64,000 bases of DNA from Pseudovibrio sp. Ad37 (GCF_001623075.1 NZ_LMCF01000026.1:62001-126000); one strand, 5' to 3'. Counted from the stretch's first letter, positions 19,968 through 29,074 are shown. Numbers and translations: made by a program. Notes: a model not told the origin generated them from the sequence alone.

Positions 19968-20477
19968 ATGGCAGTTGCAGCGAAAATTCTGAGATCTGAG
20001 TTGGATCAAAAGGCCTGGAATGCGGTGTGCGATGTACCCGATCCTGAGGTGCCGGTGCTTACCATTGAGGACCTTGGTGTCTTGCGCGATGTGCACGTGC
20101 AGGCAGATGGTTCTGTAGAGGTGACCATCACACCAACCTACACTGGTTGCCCGGCCATGAGCATGTTCGCTTTCGATATTGAAGCGGCTCTGCTCACCGC
20201 TGGTTTTGAGAGGGTGGACGTCAAAACCGTTCTCACGCCAGCCTGGACCACCGATTGGCTTTCAGAAAAAGCGCGTGAAAAGCTAAGGGTTTACGGCATT
20301 GCGCCTCCAAACGGCAAGGCCTCGCGCCGGGCCTTGTTTGGTGAGGAGCAAGTCCGTTGCCCCAAGTGCAACTCTGCCAACACCAGCCGCATTTCCGAGT
20401 TTGGCTCTACTGCTTGCAAAGCGCTGTACCGCTGCAATGATTGCTCTGAGCCGTTTGATTATTTCAAGTGCATTTGA
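19968..20477 (+). CDS. paaD: PaaD, phenylacetyl-CoA epoxidase maturation factor
   Basis: A 169-residue protein with an N-terminal DUF59/MIP18 domain (CDVPDPEVPVLTIEDLGVLRDV) and a C-terminal cysteine cluster (CPKC...CNDC) likely to bind metal. Family members are needed for epoxidase activity and are thought to help iron-sulfur or di-iron maturation rather than being part of the enzyme. Position between paaC and paaE agrees. Confidence 0.95.
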   Translation: MAVAAKILRSELDQKAWNAVCDVPDPEVPVLTIEDLGVLRDVHVQADGSVEVTITPTYTGCPAMSMFAFDIEAALLTAGFERVDVKTVLTPAWTTDWLSEKAREKLRVYGIAPPNGKASRRALFGEEQVRCPKCNSANTSRISEFGSTACKALYRCNDCSEPFDYFKCI

Positions 20478-20520
20478 TCCGCTCGCCTGAAAAACGCCGA
20501 CAGATGTAAGGGAGGAAACC

Positions 20521-21603
20521 ATGTCACCACGGTTTCATAGATTGAAGATCAAGTCAGTCCATCAGGAAACAGAGGAAGCTGTCTCTATCGCCTTTGAAAT
20601 TCCTGCGGACCTGAAGTCAGATTATTCTTTTATTCCAGGGCAGTATCTCACCCTGCGCGAGTTCATCAACGGCGAAGACACCCGCCGATCCTACTCCATT
20701 TGCTCGTCTCCAAAGGATGATGACATCCGCGTTGCGATCAAGAAAGTGGAGGGTGGTCGCTTCTCAAGCTTCGCTCTGGATCATGTCTCTGTTGGCAACG
20801 AGATTGACGTGATGACCCCGATGGGCCGCTTCAATCTGCCAAGAGGAACCACTGAAGAAGCAAGGGTTTACGCCGCTTTTGCAGCAGGATCCGGCATCAC
20901 GCCGATCATGTCCATGGTGCAGGCTGTACTGGAAGATGAGCCGAACAGCCACTTCTTCCTGTTCTACGGCAACAAGAATTCCCAGAGCGTGATTTTTAAG
21001 GATCAGCTGGATGACCTGAAGGATCGCTTCCTCGATCGCTTGAGTGTCTACCATGTTCTGTCTCGTGAAGAGCAGGAACTGAGCCTCTTCAATGGTCGCT
21101 TAACATCTGAAAAGATTGAGGAATTCATCACCAAAACCGTTGGTGAGAACAGCATCGACCACGTCTTCCTTTGTGGTCCGGGTGATATGATTGAGGCAGC
21201 CAAACAAGCCTGTCAAAGCCATGGCATTCCGCTGGAACACATCCATAACGAGCTCTTTGTGCCTGCTGATGGCGGTGACCCGCACGCAGCCCATAAAGCC
21301 AAGGATTCCAGCGCTGTAGACCATAAGGCCAAGGTCTCCATGATCGTTGATGGTGCACGCCACGACGTTACTCTGGAACCGGGTGAAACCATCATTGATG
21401 GTGCCCTGCGTTTGGGCATAGAAGCACCGTTCTCCTGTAAGGGTGGAATGTGCTGCACCTGCCGCGCCAAGGTGGTCTCTGGTCAAGTCGACATGGCCGT
21501 CAATTATTCGCTGGAACCATGGGAGATTGAGGCTGGCTACGTGCTCACTTGCCAGTCCAGGCCGAAAACAGATGATGTAACAGTCGATTACGACGACATC
21601 TGA
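20521..21603 (+). CDS. paaE: Phenylacetyl-CoA epoxidase reductase PaaE
   Basis: A 360-residue NAD(P)H:ferredoxin-type reductase that passes electrons to PaaA. An N-terminal FAD domain (RRSYSICS), a central nucleotide domain (GSGITPIMSM, CGPGDMI) and a C-terminal plant-type 2Fe-2S ferredoxin domain (CKGGMCCTC...C) are present in that order. GGGAGG precedes the ATG. It ends the operon and is followed by a terminator. Confidence 0.96.
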   Translation: MSPRFHRLKIKSVHQETEEAVSIAFEIPADLKSDYSFIPGQYLTLREFINGEDTRRSYSICSSPKDDDIRVAIKKVEGGRFSSFALDHVSVGNEIDVMTPMGRFNLPRGTTEEARVYAAFAAGSGITPIMSMVQAVLEDEPNSHFFLFYGNKNSQSVIFKDQLDDLKDRFLDRLSVYHVLSREEQELSLFNGRLTSEKIEEFITKTVGENSIDHVFLCGPGDMIEAAKQACQSHGIPLEHIHNELFVPADGGDPHAAHKAKDSSAVDHKAKVSMIVDGARHDVTLEPGETIIDGALRLGIEAPFSCKGGMCCTCRAKVVSGQVDMAVNYSLEPWEIEAGYVLTCQSRPKTDDVTVDYDDI

Positions 21604-21640
21604 TCTATCAAAACGACGGTTTGCGTTGGTTTGAAAGGAA

Positions 21641-21669
21641 AAACCGGAATTTGCGTTATTCCGGCTTTT
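21641..21669 (+). terminator. Rho-independent terminator after paaE
   Basis: Stem CCGGAAT/ATTCCGG with a 7-base loop, A-rich on the left and TTTT on the right. It may also serve the convergent efflux gene. Confidence 0.8.
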
Positions 21670-21697
21670 CTTGCGTTCTTATGTCAGTACCACACGT

Positions 21698-22123
21698 TCA
21701 AACGGCTTTTGCAACCGGAACGGGGAACACCAGATCGTAAACCCAGTTGTAGACAAAGGCGTAAACCAGAAAGAACACCGCAAAGCCGATATCAAGCAGC
21801 AATGCCTGAGCAAAATTCATCTGCAGAAGCCACATGATTGCGACAATGCCAAATCCAAGCAGCCCGCCTTCAAACAACAGGGCGTGCACAATACGCAAGG
21901 CAACGGTCCTTGGCTTGGCACCACGGTTGGCCACATACCATTTGTCGAAGAGCCAGTTGTAAAGAAAGTTCCAGCCCATGGCGATCAGGGACATGACCAG
22001 TCCAAGAACACCAATCTCTGAAATGGAATGGCCAGTAATCCAGCTTCCAAACACCGCGACGATGGAAAGGGCGATCCCTTCAAACAGCACGGAGTGTCGA
22101 ACTCTGTCCCAGAAACTTCTCAT
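21698..22123 (-). CDS. PACE-family multidrug efflux transporter
   Basis: A 141-residue protein with four transmembrane segments made of two similar halves (tandem bacterial transmembrane pair domains). The first half has RxxHSVLFEG with the conserved glutamate at residue 15, the same position as the essential residue of AceI; the second has RIVHALLFEG. Such pumps export biocides such as chlorhexidine or short diamines. It is divergent from a MarR regulator, which probably controls it. Confidence 0.88.
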   Translation of the reverse strand: MRSFWDRVRHSVLFEGIALSIVAVFGSWITGHSISEIGVLGLVMSLIAMGWNFLYNWLFDKWYVANRGAKPRTVALRIVHALLFEGGLLGFGIVAIMWLLQMNFAQALLLDIGFAVFFLVYAFVYNWVYDLVFPVPVAKAV

Positions 22124-22128
22124 GTCAC

Positions 22129-22181
22129 ACCTATCTATCTAAGTAGCTTTCTGGATAGGTATATTCAAACTATCTTTCTGG
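22129..22181. promoter_or_regulatory. Likely MarR operator region between the efflux gene and marR
   Basis: The divergent promoter region contains an inverted repeat ACCTATC (22129-22135) / GATAGGT (22154-22160) and a direct repeat of CTTTCTGG at 22147 and 22174. Both are suitable for a dimeric MarR repressor controlling both genes. Confidence 0.45.
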
Positions 22182-22224
22182 CAAGGTTTGATTTAGAAAT
22201 CCGATAAACTGTGATGAGGATCTC

Positions 22225-22722
22225 ATGTCGAAAGCCTACCCAATGGGCAAAGCCCTGGAACAGATGCGCCAGAACTGGCCAGAAGCTGTCTCTTTAGAAA
22301 CCGAGCTGTTTCTGAGTATGAACAGGTTCAGCGAAATCCTCGATCAAAACTGCAACAAAGAGTTGGAAACCTACGGCCTGACAAACGGCGCCTTTGAGGT
22401 GCTGGTCGCGCTGCGAGGGCTACCTGAGCCGAGGGAAATGTCCCCCAGTGATTTGTACCGTGCTCTGCTGATGACTTCAGGCGGTATGACCAAAATTCTC
22501 AAGCAGCTGGAATCCGACGGCCTCGTCACGCGCATCGATCACGATACCGACAAACGCAGCAAGATCGTCGGCCTAACCAACAAAGGCAAAATCACCGTCG
22601 AAAAAGCCATGGAAAGCGTCATGACCGGCGATCGCCGCGTCATCTACCAGAACCTCACCAAAGAAGAAGTCCAATCCCTCCGTGATACGCTCCTCAACGT
22701 GGTCGTAAAGCTGGGGGTATAG
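22225..22722 (+). CDS. MarR-family transcriptional regulator
   Basis: A 165-residue winged-helix regulator. The MSPSDLYRALLMTSGGMTKILKQLESDGLVTRIDHDTDKRSKIVGLT segment is a textbook MarR DNA-binding domain with its wing. GAGGA lies upstream of the ATG. Being divergent from the PACE pump, it probably represses the pump until a toxic compound binds. Confidence 0.9.
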   Translation: MSKAYPMGKALEQMRQNWPEAVSLETELFLSMNRFSEILDQNCNKELETYGLTNGAFEVLVALRGLPEPREMSPSDLYRALLMTSGGMTKILKQLESDGLVTRIDHDTDKRSKIVGLTNKGKITVEKAMESVMTGDRRVIYQNLTKEEVQSLRDTLLNVVVKLGV

Positions 22723-22773
22723 GGGAAACTGTACATCATCAGATCACAGCAACCGCACCACGATCCTCCTTAA

Positions 22774-25248
22774 TCAACCGCCTGGGCCTCCCTTCGCATG
22801 ATTGATCAACGTGAGCGCCTGTTCTGCGGAAAGGCGGGTTGTTGGGTTCAGTTTGAGCAGACCGATGATGGCTTCCTTCATGTTTTGCGGAACACCAGCT
22901 AAGTGCCGCTCCAGCAACACGCGCAACTGGTTGGAGTCCTTGTTTTCACCATTACGGAATTCTACTAAATCCGTCTTCAAAAGCTCTGCAGTCGCACTTC
23001 CGGCAACGGCCGTCACCAGCAAGAGGCCAGCAGACCAGACATCAATCTTCTCGCTCAAATTTTCCTTGTTCGGGCCAGGATTCTTGGCTTCAGGCGGCAT
23101 GATGTCTGGGGTGCCGCTTAAATCAAACCCATCGGGCTCACCTTCACCAGTTCCCGTCGCTACACCTTCATGCGCCGTGGCAAGGTCGTAGTCGATGATC
23201 ACCGGCACCTCATCGCCTTCCTCGCGGAACATGATGTTGTTGGGTTTCAGGTCCTGATGGACGATGTTGCGCTTGTGCAGGAAGTCAAGTCCATTCAGCA
23301 GGCCGTTGGCAAATGCCTCTGCCTGTTCTTGGGGCATGCCCTTGTCTTCTGGGATGCGTTCAGCCAGATTGCCGCCCTTGAGCTTTTCCATCACCATGTA
23401 AGGCTCTTCCTGTTCGGTGATGCCGGTGCCTTTGATCTGAGGGATGTTCTCGTAGCCCTTTGCCTCGTCAAATTCAGCCAGCGCCGTCAGGATCTTCGCT
23501 TCATGCAGAAGCTGCGGAATGCCGATGTAGGTCAAAGGTTCTCCCGCCTCCACCTGCACCGCATTGGGGCGCTTCAAAACCGCGTTTTCCATCTCTGTGA
23601 AGTCCTGGAGCACGCCAGTTGCACCGTGGGCAAGAACGCCCGGCTGATCGTGTTCCCCGTCGACGATTGGTGGCGGAACATGCTGGTTCATGCGCAGGCT
23701 ATGCTGTGTCGCGCGATAGCGATTGCCAAATTGGCGAGCGTCTCGCCCGCGCTGAGGCACCATCTCGATGCCTGTTGGCACACTGTCCGGCTCAATCACC
23801 ATGGTGCCATTTCGCTTTCTCTGTACACGGATTGGGCTGCCTTCCTTAGGACCCTCGTTATAGACCCGTCCCGGCTCTTGAGGCTCTGGTTCAGGTGCCT
23901 GCGGCTGTGGTTGTTCTTCAGGCACATACTCCGGATTGTTCTGGTGCATCAGCTCAAGGGCTTGCTCAGCGGTCAGGCGTTCAGCTACATCAGCCCGCAT
24001 CATGCCTTTGATGGCCACTTTGATGTGTTCAGGAGCCATTCCAAGGCGAGCATCAAGGGCTGCGTCAATCGCCACCTGATCCTCTCCGGCCAATCTGGCC
24101 TCCTGAATCAACTGTTGCTGGTTTTGCTTGCCGATGACAGCTGCGGCCAGACAAAGGCCACCAGTCCAGGAATCTGCTTTGGGGGTGATCTTCGCCAGAT
24201 TGATCTCGTTGCCTTGTTTCTCTGGCGGCTGCATGTTCGGCTCACCATCCCGCTCATAGCGGAATTCTTCGTAGTCATCTGTGGTGGCAGCAATACCTTC
24301 TGTGGCGGAGGCGGCATTAAAGTCGATGATCACCGGTTCCACACTGTCCTGATCGCGGAACATGATATTGTCGATCTTCAGGTCCTGGTGGATCACATTG
24401 CGGTTCTGCAGGAAGGAAATTCCAGAGAGCAAGCCTTCAGCGAACTGGTCCAGTTGCGCTGGAGGAAGACCTTCATTCGCAATGCGGTTATCCAGCGTGC
24501 CGCCTTTGAGGTTCTCCATGATCACGAAAGGCTCACCATCGCCAGTCACGCCAGAACCCTTCACCTTGATGATATTTTCAACGCCCTTTGCACCTTCAAA
24601 CTCGCCAAGAGCAGAAAGAATGGTGGTTTCATGAATGATGGACTCCATCCCAAGGAACTGGCGGTCTTCGCCCTCACCAAAGCTGTAAGGGCGTTTGATG
24701 ACGGCATCCTCCATCTCCGGATAGGTTTGCAGGTACCCTGTCCCGCCGCGTCCAAGGGCATGTTCGTTCAGGTCAGCACCTTGTAGAGGTGGGGTGATTT
24801 TGCCTTCTACATCTGTAGACAATCGGGTTGGCGCATAAACCGCGTGGCGTACACCGTCCAAACCAGCCCCATGACCAGTCGCAATTGTGCGGGGGACGGA
24901 GTAAGGATCAATGACCATCGTGCCATTGTCCTTGTACTCCACCTGCATCCGGCTGCCTTCCTTCGGCTTTTCGTTGGGGCGGTCTTGCATGGGAACTGCA
25001 AGTGGCGGCATATTCGGCATGCCCTGCGCAGGTGGAACTTGTGGCGCATCTGGCGGCTGAACCTCAGCATCATCGACCCGAACCTCTGGCGGCACCTGGT
25101 TCTCAGGCCCACCAGCAGGGACCCGCTCACCTTCACCACCAGGTTCAAACCGCAAATTGAGCTGTTGCCCCATCGCCTGAATCCAGTTTTCGTGATCTGG
25201 AGCAGGGTTCTCGTTGGGTTGTTGTTCCCTATTGTTGCCAGGAGCCAT
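22774..25248 (-). CDS. Tandem eukaryotic-like protein kinase (two kinase domains)
   Basis: An 824-residue protein with a proline/glutamate-rich N-terminus (about 1-110) and two Hanks-type kinase domains. Domain 1 (about 163-437) has VIKRP K185, helix-C E207, HQDLKIDN (D289, N294), DFN D309, PPE and DSW. Domain 2 (about 535-815) has K559, E583, HQDLKPNN (D666), DYD D686, PPE and DVW. Both keep the catalytic residues but have HQD instead of HRD and lack the DFG glycine. The halves, including the segment KEGS...NGTMVI before each domain, are a duplication offset by 372 residues. No signal peptide or transmembrane segment is seen. The ATG at 25248 follows AAGGG; a TTG at 25281 is less likely. No phosphatase or secretion gene is adjacent; targets are unknown. 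Confidence 0.85.
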   Translation of the reverse strand: MAPGNNREQQPNENPAPDHENWIQAMGQQLNLRFEPGGEGERVPAGGPENQVPPEVRVDDAEVQPPDAPQVPPAQGMPNMPPLAVPMQDRPNEKPKEGSRMQVEYKDNGTMVIDPYSVPRTIATGHGAGLDGVRHAVYAPTRLSTDVEGKITPPLQGADLNEHALGRGGTGYLQTYPEMEDAVIKRPYSFGEGEDRQFLGMESIIHETTILSALGEFEGAKGVENIIKVKGSGVTGDGEPFVIMENLKGGTLDNRIANEGLPPAQLDQFAEGLLSGISFLQNRNVIHQDLKIDNIMFRDQDSVEPVIIDFNAASATEGIAATTDDYEEFRYERDGEPNMQPPEKQGNEINLAKITPKADSWTGGLCLAAAVIGKQNQQQLIQEARLAGEDQVAIDAALDARLGMAPEHIKVAIKGMMRADVAERLTAEQALELMHQNNPEYVPEEQPQPQAPEPEPQEPGRVYNEGPKEGSPIRVQRKRNGTMVIEPDSVPTGIEMVPQRGRDARQFGNRYRATQHSLRMNQHVPPPIVDGEHDQPGVLAHGATGVLQDFTEMENAVLKRPNAVQVEAGEPLTYIGIPQLLHEAKILTALAEFDEAKGYENIPQIKGTGITEQEEPYMVMEKLKGGNLAERIPEDKGMPQEQAEAFANGLLNGLDFLHKRNIVHQDLKPNNIMFREEGDEVPVIIDYDLATAHEGVATGTGEGEPDGFDLSGTPDIMPPEAKNPGPNKENLSEKIDVWSAGLLLVTAVAGSATAELLKTDLVEFRNGENKDSNQLRVLLERHLAGVPQNMKEAIIGLLKLNPTTRLSAEQALTLINHAKGGPGG

Positions 25249-25460
25249 TAGTTCGCCCTTCTTGCCGACAATCTTAATCAACTGGCCAATTATGACTCGG
25301 CAACGTCACTGCAGAAATAACAAAACCAAAGAAGGCTAAGTATTATTAGCACGCTAATAAAGGTGGGCGAGATACTCTATTTAATATTGCCTTTGATCTG
25401 AGAGAAATTGAGCTGAAGAAAACAGCGCAACGCATAAAGGAAGGTGAGGGGATCAGTGTA

Positions 25461-25949
25461 ATGAGAAAACCACTTGTAACGCGCCGTTGCTCACTCTCCC
25501 AGCCAGCGCATTCAGATAAACCCGCACTCCGACAACTGTTCGCCAATGAGCAAACAAGAATGTTTCTGGGCGGAAAGCAAAGCCCTGCAGCTATCGAAAC
25601 TCGATGTGCAAGGGTGACTACTGAAACAGGGGTGTATCATGCTGTAGTGCGCTCCAGCAGAACCAACGAGTTCCTCGGCCTGCTCAGTTTAGCTCCTTGT
25701 CATCAAGGAGAAGACATGGAAGTCTCCTACGAGTTCCTGCCGGAATATTGGGGGCAGGGATATGCAGAGGAAGCCCTCAATGCCTTCCTGCCATTCGCTA
25801 TGCAGGAGCTGAACCTGACATCCCTTCTTGCTGAAACCCAACTCCAAAACATCCGCTCCATCCGCCTGCTACAAAAGCTGGGCATGCAACAAACCCGGCA
25901 ACTTGAACGGTTTGGCGAGCAGCAGGTTGTGTATCGGCTTGATCTTTGA
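25461..25949 (+). CDS. GNAT-family N-acetyltransferase (RimJ/RimL-like)
   Basis: A 162-residue acetyltransferase of the Acetyltransf_3 type. The order is right: an N-terminal RRCSLSQPAHSD strand, the central EVSYEFLPEYWGQGYAEEAL motif A that binds acetyl-CoA, and NIRSIRLLQKLGM near the end. Close in style to ribosomal-protein acetyltransferases, but the substrate cannot be told. It is divergent from the tandem kinase and stands alone. Confidence 0.85.
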   Translation: MRKPLVTRRCSLSQPAHSDKPALRQLFANEQTRMFLGGKQSPAAIETRCARVTTETGVYHAVVRSSRTNEFLGLLSLAPCHQGEDMEVSYEFLPEYWGQGYAEEALNAFLPFAMQELNLTSLLAETQLQNIRSIRLLQKLGMQQTRQLERFGEQQVVYRLDL

Positions 25950-26172
25950 GCAACCGGCAGAGGCTGGGTCTTTTCAGCAGCATGTTGAAAAGCACAACTG
26001 GCTCTTGATTGCGGTAAGCCAGATTTCTATCCTTGCAGCAAGGCTACGTCCAAGCCTCCGCCCTCCAATCCGGAAAGCATTGCACATGTAGGACGTCAGG
26101 ATCAGAACCATACTGTTCGAGCAAGCGCATAAGGAGGGACTGCAATGTATGCTCTGAAGAGAGGGTTCTTCA

Positions 26173-26886
26173 ATGAAACTGTCCAGTCCTGTTCACCATC
26201 TGAAAAGACAAGCGAAGTTAACCGCACGCGAAAGTGGCATGCCGTTACATGCGGCGCTGGATCAGCTTGCGCAAAAAGAAGGCTATAGCAGCTGGAGCCA
26301 CCTGTCGGTTTCTGGCTCACGGTCTGGCCGCGCTCAAAAATGCCTTCGTCAGTTAGACTGCGGAGACCTTGTTTTAATTGCTGCACGTCCGGGTCAGAGC
26401 AAAACTCTGTTTGGATTGGAACTGGCCATTCAAGCCAGTAGAGCAGGGGGCGAGAGTTACTTTTTTACCCTCGAGTATACGCCTGCAGATGTTTTGAAGC
26501 GTGTGTCCCAGCTCGGCTACAATCCTGCTCAGATGAGGGAGGCTTTCCATCTGGATTGCTCTGATGAGATTTGTGCCCGCTACATCATCAATGAACTTCG
26601 GCATGCGCCCTCAAAGACGCTAGTTGTTATTGATTACCTGCAGCTGCTTGATCAGAAACGCCAAAACCCCGAACTCTCCTTGCAGCTGAATGAGCTCAAA
26701 GAGTTTGCAAGGAAAACAGGGATTATCATCACCTTGATATCGCAGGTTCAAAGGGACTTTGATCTGGCAATGAAACCCTTGCCGGACCTGTCTGATATTC
26801 GTCTTCCCAATCCGGTTGATCTGGCGGTTTTTACCAAATGTTGTTTTCTCCATAACGGAGAAATTGCATTTGAGGTGGTCAACTAA
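26173..26886 (+). CDS. Orphan DnaB-like RecA-fold ATPase
   Basis: A 237-residue protein resembling the C-terminal ATPase domain of replicative helicase DnaB, without DnaB's N-terminal domain. After a helical N-terminal segment (LHAALDQLAQKEGYSSWSHL) come a Walker A variant AARPGQSKT (DnaB has GARPSMGKT), a Walker B VVIDYLQLL, and a LISQVQRDFD sensor-like motif. The lysine and threonine of Walker A are kept, but two glycines are replaced. It is not near replication genes. Related short helicase-like proteins occur in other alphaproteobacteria; the function is not known. Confidence 0.75.
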   Translation: MKLSSPVHHLKRQAKLTARESGMPLHAALDQLAQKEGYSSWSHLSVSGSRSGRAQKCLRQLDCGDLVLIAARPGQSKTLFGLELAIQASRAGGESYFFTLEYTPADVLKRVSQLGYNPAQMREAFHLDCSDEICARYIINELRHAPSKTLVVIDYLQLLDQKRQNPELSLQLNELKEFARKTGIIITLISQVQRDFDLAMKPLPDLSDIRLPNPVDLAVFTKCCFLHNGEIAFEVVN

Positions 26887-26965
26887 AACGCCTAATTGGT
26901 ATTGAGCCAATGCAAAGCAGCTGCCCCGGATGTAAAGCGGCAGCTGCCCTGTTTGGGTCAGGAGC

Positions 26966-27583
26966 TTAACCCAGCATCCCCGCAGCTTTCACCGCTTTCA
27001 CGCAATCCCGCTCTTCCATCAGCTTCTGGAAGGCGTGGAGCTTTGGAAACGGTGTGATGTCCACTCCATCGCCTTTAAGCCAGGTGCTGACCACGTAAAG
27101 GTAGGCATCAGCAATGCTGAAGGTGTCGCCTAGCACGTAAGGGCCGGTGATGATGTTCTCTTCCACATAGGCGCAGCAGGCTGTCATGGTCTCTGGCACC
27201 TTGGCGCGCATGTCCTCCCAACTCGCTTCCTTGTCCGCCCAACGGGCACCACGAAGCTTATGGGCGTGGTTCACATGCATGGTGGAGGCCAGATAGTACA
27301 TGGCCTCGCGCATCTTGGCGGCCTTAAAGGGATCAGAAGGCTTCAGGCTGTCATCTGGAGCAAGATCAGCGACATAGTCGAGCAGAGCACCGGCCTCTGT
27401 CAAAATACCATGGTCTGTCAACAGAACAGGGATACGGCCCTTTGGGTTCACCTCTAACAGCTGCGGACGGCTGACGTCAGGGTTCCTAAAGTCAATTTTG
27501 TGTGTGGTGTAGGGTACACCGGATTCTTCAAGAGCAATGGCAACGGCAATCGAGATCGTGCCGGGGGCATAAAACAGTTTCAT
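26966..27583 (-). CDS. Glutathione S-transferase family protein
   Basis: A 205-residue protein with an N-terminal thioredoxin-like domain (MKLFYAPGTIS, NPKGRIPVLLTD, with the cis-proline and the ILTEAGALLDYVA glutathione-binding segment) and an all-helical C-terminal domain with YVLGDTFSIADAYLYV. The early S/T-I-S pattern suits a beta-class-like bacterial enzyme. It probably detoxifies electrophiles; the substrate is unknown. Confidence 0.9.
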   Translation of the reverse strand: MKLFYAPGTISIAVAIALEESGVPYTTHKIDFRNPDVSRPQLLEVNPKGRIPVLLTDHGILTEAGALLDYVADLAPDDSLKPSDPFKAAKMREAMYYLASTMHVNHAHKLRGARWADKEASWEDMRAKVPETMTACCAYVEENIITGPYVLGDTFSIADAYLYVVSTWLKGDGVDITPFPKLHAFQKLMEERDCVKAVKAAGMLG

Positions 27584-27671
27584 AGGTCACTTATGTTTGC
27601 TGGAATGATCAGATGCCCACAGCCTATATGCAGCTTTACCAACCTGCAATTGAGCTTATTGTGACCAGCAC

Positions 27672-28226
27672 TTAAGCCTGCCCCATCATCCGTGCCGGGT
27701 TACCCACAACAGTGGCTCCGGTAGGTACATCTTTGGTCACCACGCTGCCTGCACCAACAATGGCCTCATCGCCAATGGTCACGCCCGGCATGATGATCGC
27801 AGCCCCGCCAATCCATGCTCGTTTGCCAATGGTCACGGGCTTGGCAAACTCTAGCCCTGCGCAGCGTTTCTCAGCGTCTTTATGGTGCTGGGCGCAGTAG
27901 ATCTGCACATTGGGGCCAAGCATGGTCTGGTCACCAATTCGCACAGGCGCGGTATCCAAAATCGTGCAGCCCGCATTGAGGAAAACCCGTTCTCCCAAAT
28001 GAATGTTGATGCCATAAGCGCAGTGAAATGGCGCCTCGATGATTGTGCTGTCGGTAGAACTGCCAAGCAGCGTACGCAGGGCAGGGCTTATCCATCCACG
28101 CTTGCTCGGGTGCAGCGTACGATGCTCATGTACAGCGTGGTAGGCCGCTTGCCGCAGCGTTTCCAGCTCGTCATCGATGCAGGTGTACCATTCACCCGCT
28201 TCCATCTTTTCGCGTTCTGTTTTCAT
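27672..28226 (-). CDS. Maltose/galactoside O-acetyltransferase (left-handed beta-helix)
   Basis: A 184-residue hexapeptide-repeat acetyltransferase. The N-terminal EREKMEAGEWYTCIDDEL cap is the maltose-acetyltransferase domain; the coils with HLGERVFLNAGCTILD and the catalytic histidine region CAQHHKDAEKR are present, and the repeat ends VVGNPARMMG. The ATG at 28226 gives the normal family length and has an AAGGA site; an upstream in-frame extension looks non-coding. It would acetylate sugars or related acceptors with acetyl-CoA. Confidence 0.9.
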   Translation of the reverse strand: MKTEREKMEAGEWYTCIDDELETLRQAAYHAVHEHRTLHPSKRGWISPALRTLLGSSTDSTIIEAPFHCAYGINIHLGERVFLNAGCTILDTAPVRIGDQTMLGPNVQIYCAQHHKDAEKRCAGLEFAKPVTIGKRAWIGGAAIIMPGVTIGDEAIVGAGSVVTKDVPTGATVVGNPARMMGQA

Positions 28227-28462
28227 GATGGGTCTGTTCCTTGAGTCTTCCCGTAACTCTCGGAAAAATAGAAGAGTCTTGCAAGCTGCATTTTTACTGC
28301 AATGGGGCATTTGGGAAAAGGCAGGCAGCGCGAACTGCAAAGCATGCCTGTCATTTAACAAAACCCACAGTCTCAATTGGAGATCCCCACAGCGCGGTGA
28401 AGGTACTGCGCCTCGGAGAGCTGGCGACTGAGAAATCCAGCGTTATCGGGAGCAGGCGAGGC

Positions 28463-29074
28463 TTAGCTCGCCAGTTTCCCCTGTATGGACTGCGAGCCGT
28501 TCAGCAACAACTGCACCACCAGATCCGCGTAACCTTCGCGGGTCAGGTCGCCGCCCGGTTTAAACCATAGATAAGACCAGTTGAGCATGCCAAACAGGCT
28601 CATGGTAACGGGCTTGATCAGCGCACTGCCATCGCCAAACTGCGGGTTTGTGGCCGCAACTGCTTTGGCGAAGATGGCAACCAGTTTGCGCTCCAGCTCA
28701 ATGATGTCCTGCTTTTTCTCTGTTGGAAGAAAGGACAGCTCGTTGATCTGCAGCTTATGCTCAGAATCTGCGTCTTCATAAGCCAGCAGTAAAGCACGGC
28801 ACAGGCCGCGCAGACGCTCCAATGGATCTTGCTCGGCCTGAGCAACACTTTCCACCGCATCAACCAGCTCTTCAAGGTGAGCGCTGATGATGTCGATCAG
28901 CAGCGTCTCCTTGTTCTCGTAGTAATGATAGAGCAAAGCCTTGGAGAACCCACAGATCTTGGCGAGCTGCGCCATCGAGGTTTTGTCATAGCCTTGCTGC
29001 GCAAAGGCGCGCGCCGATAACTTTAAGATGGATTTGCGTTTGTCGTCATAATCCGCTGCTCTGGTGCGCGCCAT
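28463..29074 (-). CDS. TetR-family regulator of the second paa block (PaaR-like)
   Basis: A 203-residue TetR repressor with an N-terminal helix-turn-helix (KTSMAQLAKICGFSKALLYHYYENKETLL) and a C-terminal ligand domain. It is the last gene of paaG-paaI-paaK-tetR, 14 bases after paaK, and a TetR-type palindrome lies in the divergent paaG/paaN promoter region. By analogy with PaaR proteins it probably responds to phenylacetyl-CoA; that ligand is inference. Confidence 0.88.
   Translation of the reverse strand: MARTRAADYDDKRKSILKLSARAFAQQGYDKTSMAQLAKICGFSKALLYHYYENKETLLIDIISAHLEELVDAVESVAQAEQDPLERLRGLCRALLLAYEDADSEHKLQINELSFLPTEKKQDIIELERKLVAIFAKAVAATNPQFGDGSALIKPVTMSLFGMLNWSYLWFKPGGDLTREGYADLVVQLLLNGSQSIQGKLAS

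Noticed and set aside
23170-24786. A 538-codon open frame on the plus strand opposite the tandem kinase gene
   Set aside because: It is the mirror of a gene with intact kinase motifs; its protein is rich in histidine, leucine and phenylalanine with no recognisable domain and no ribosome binding site.
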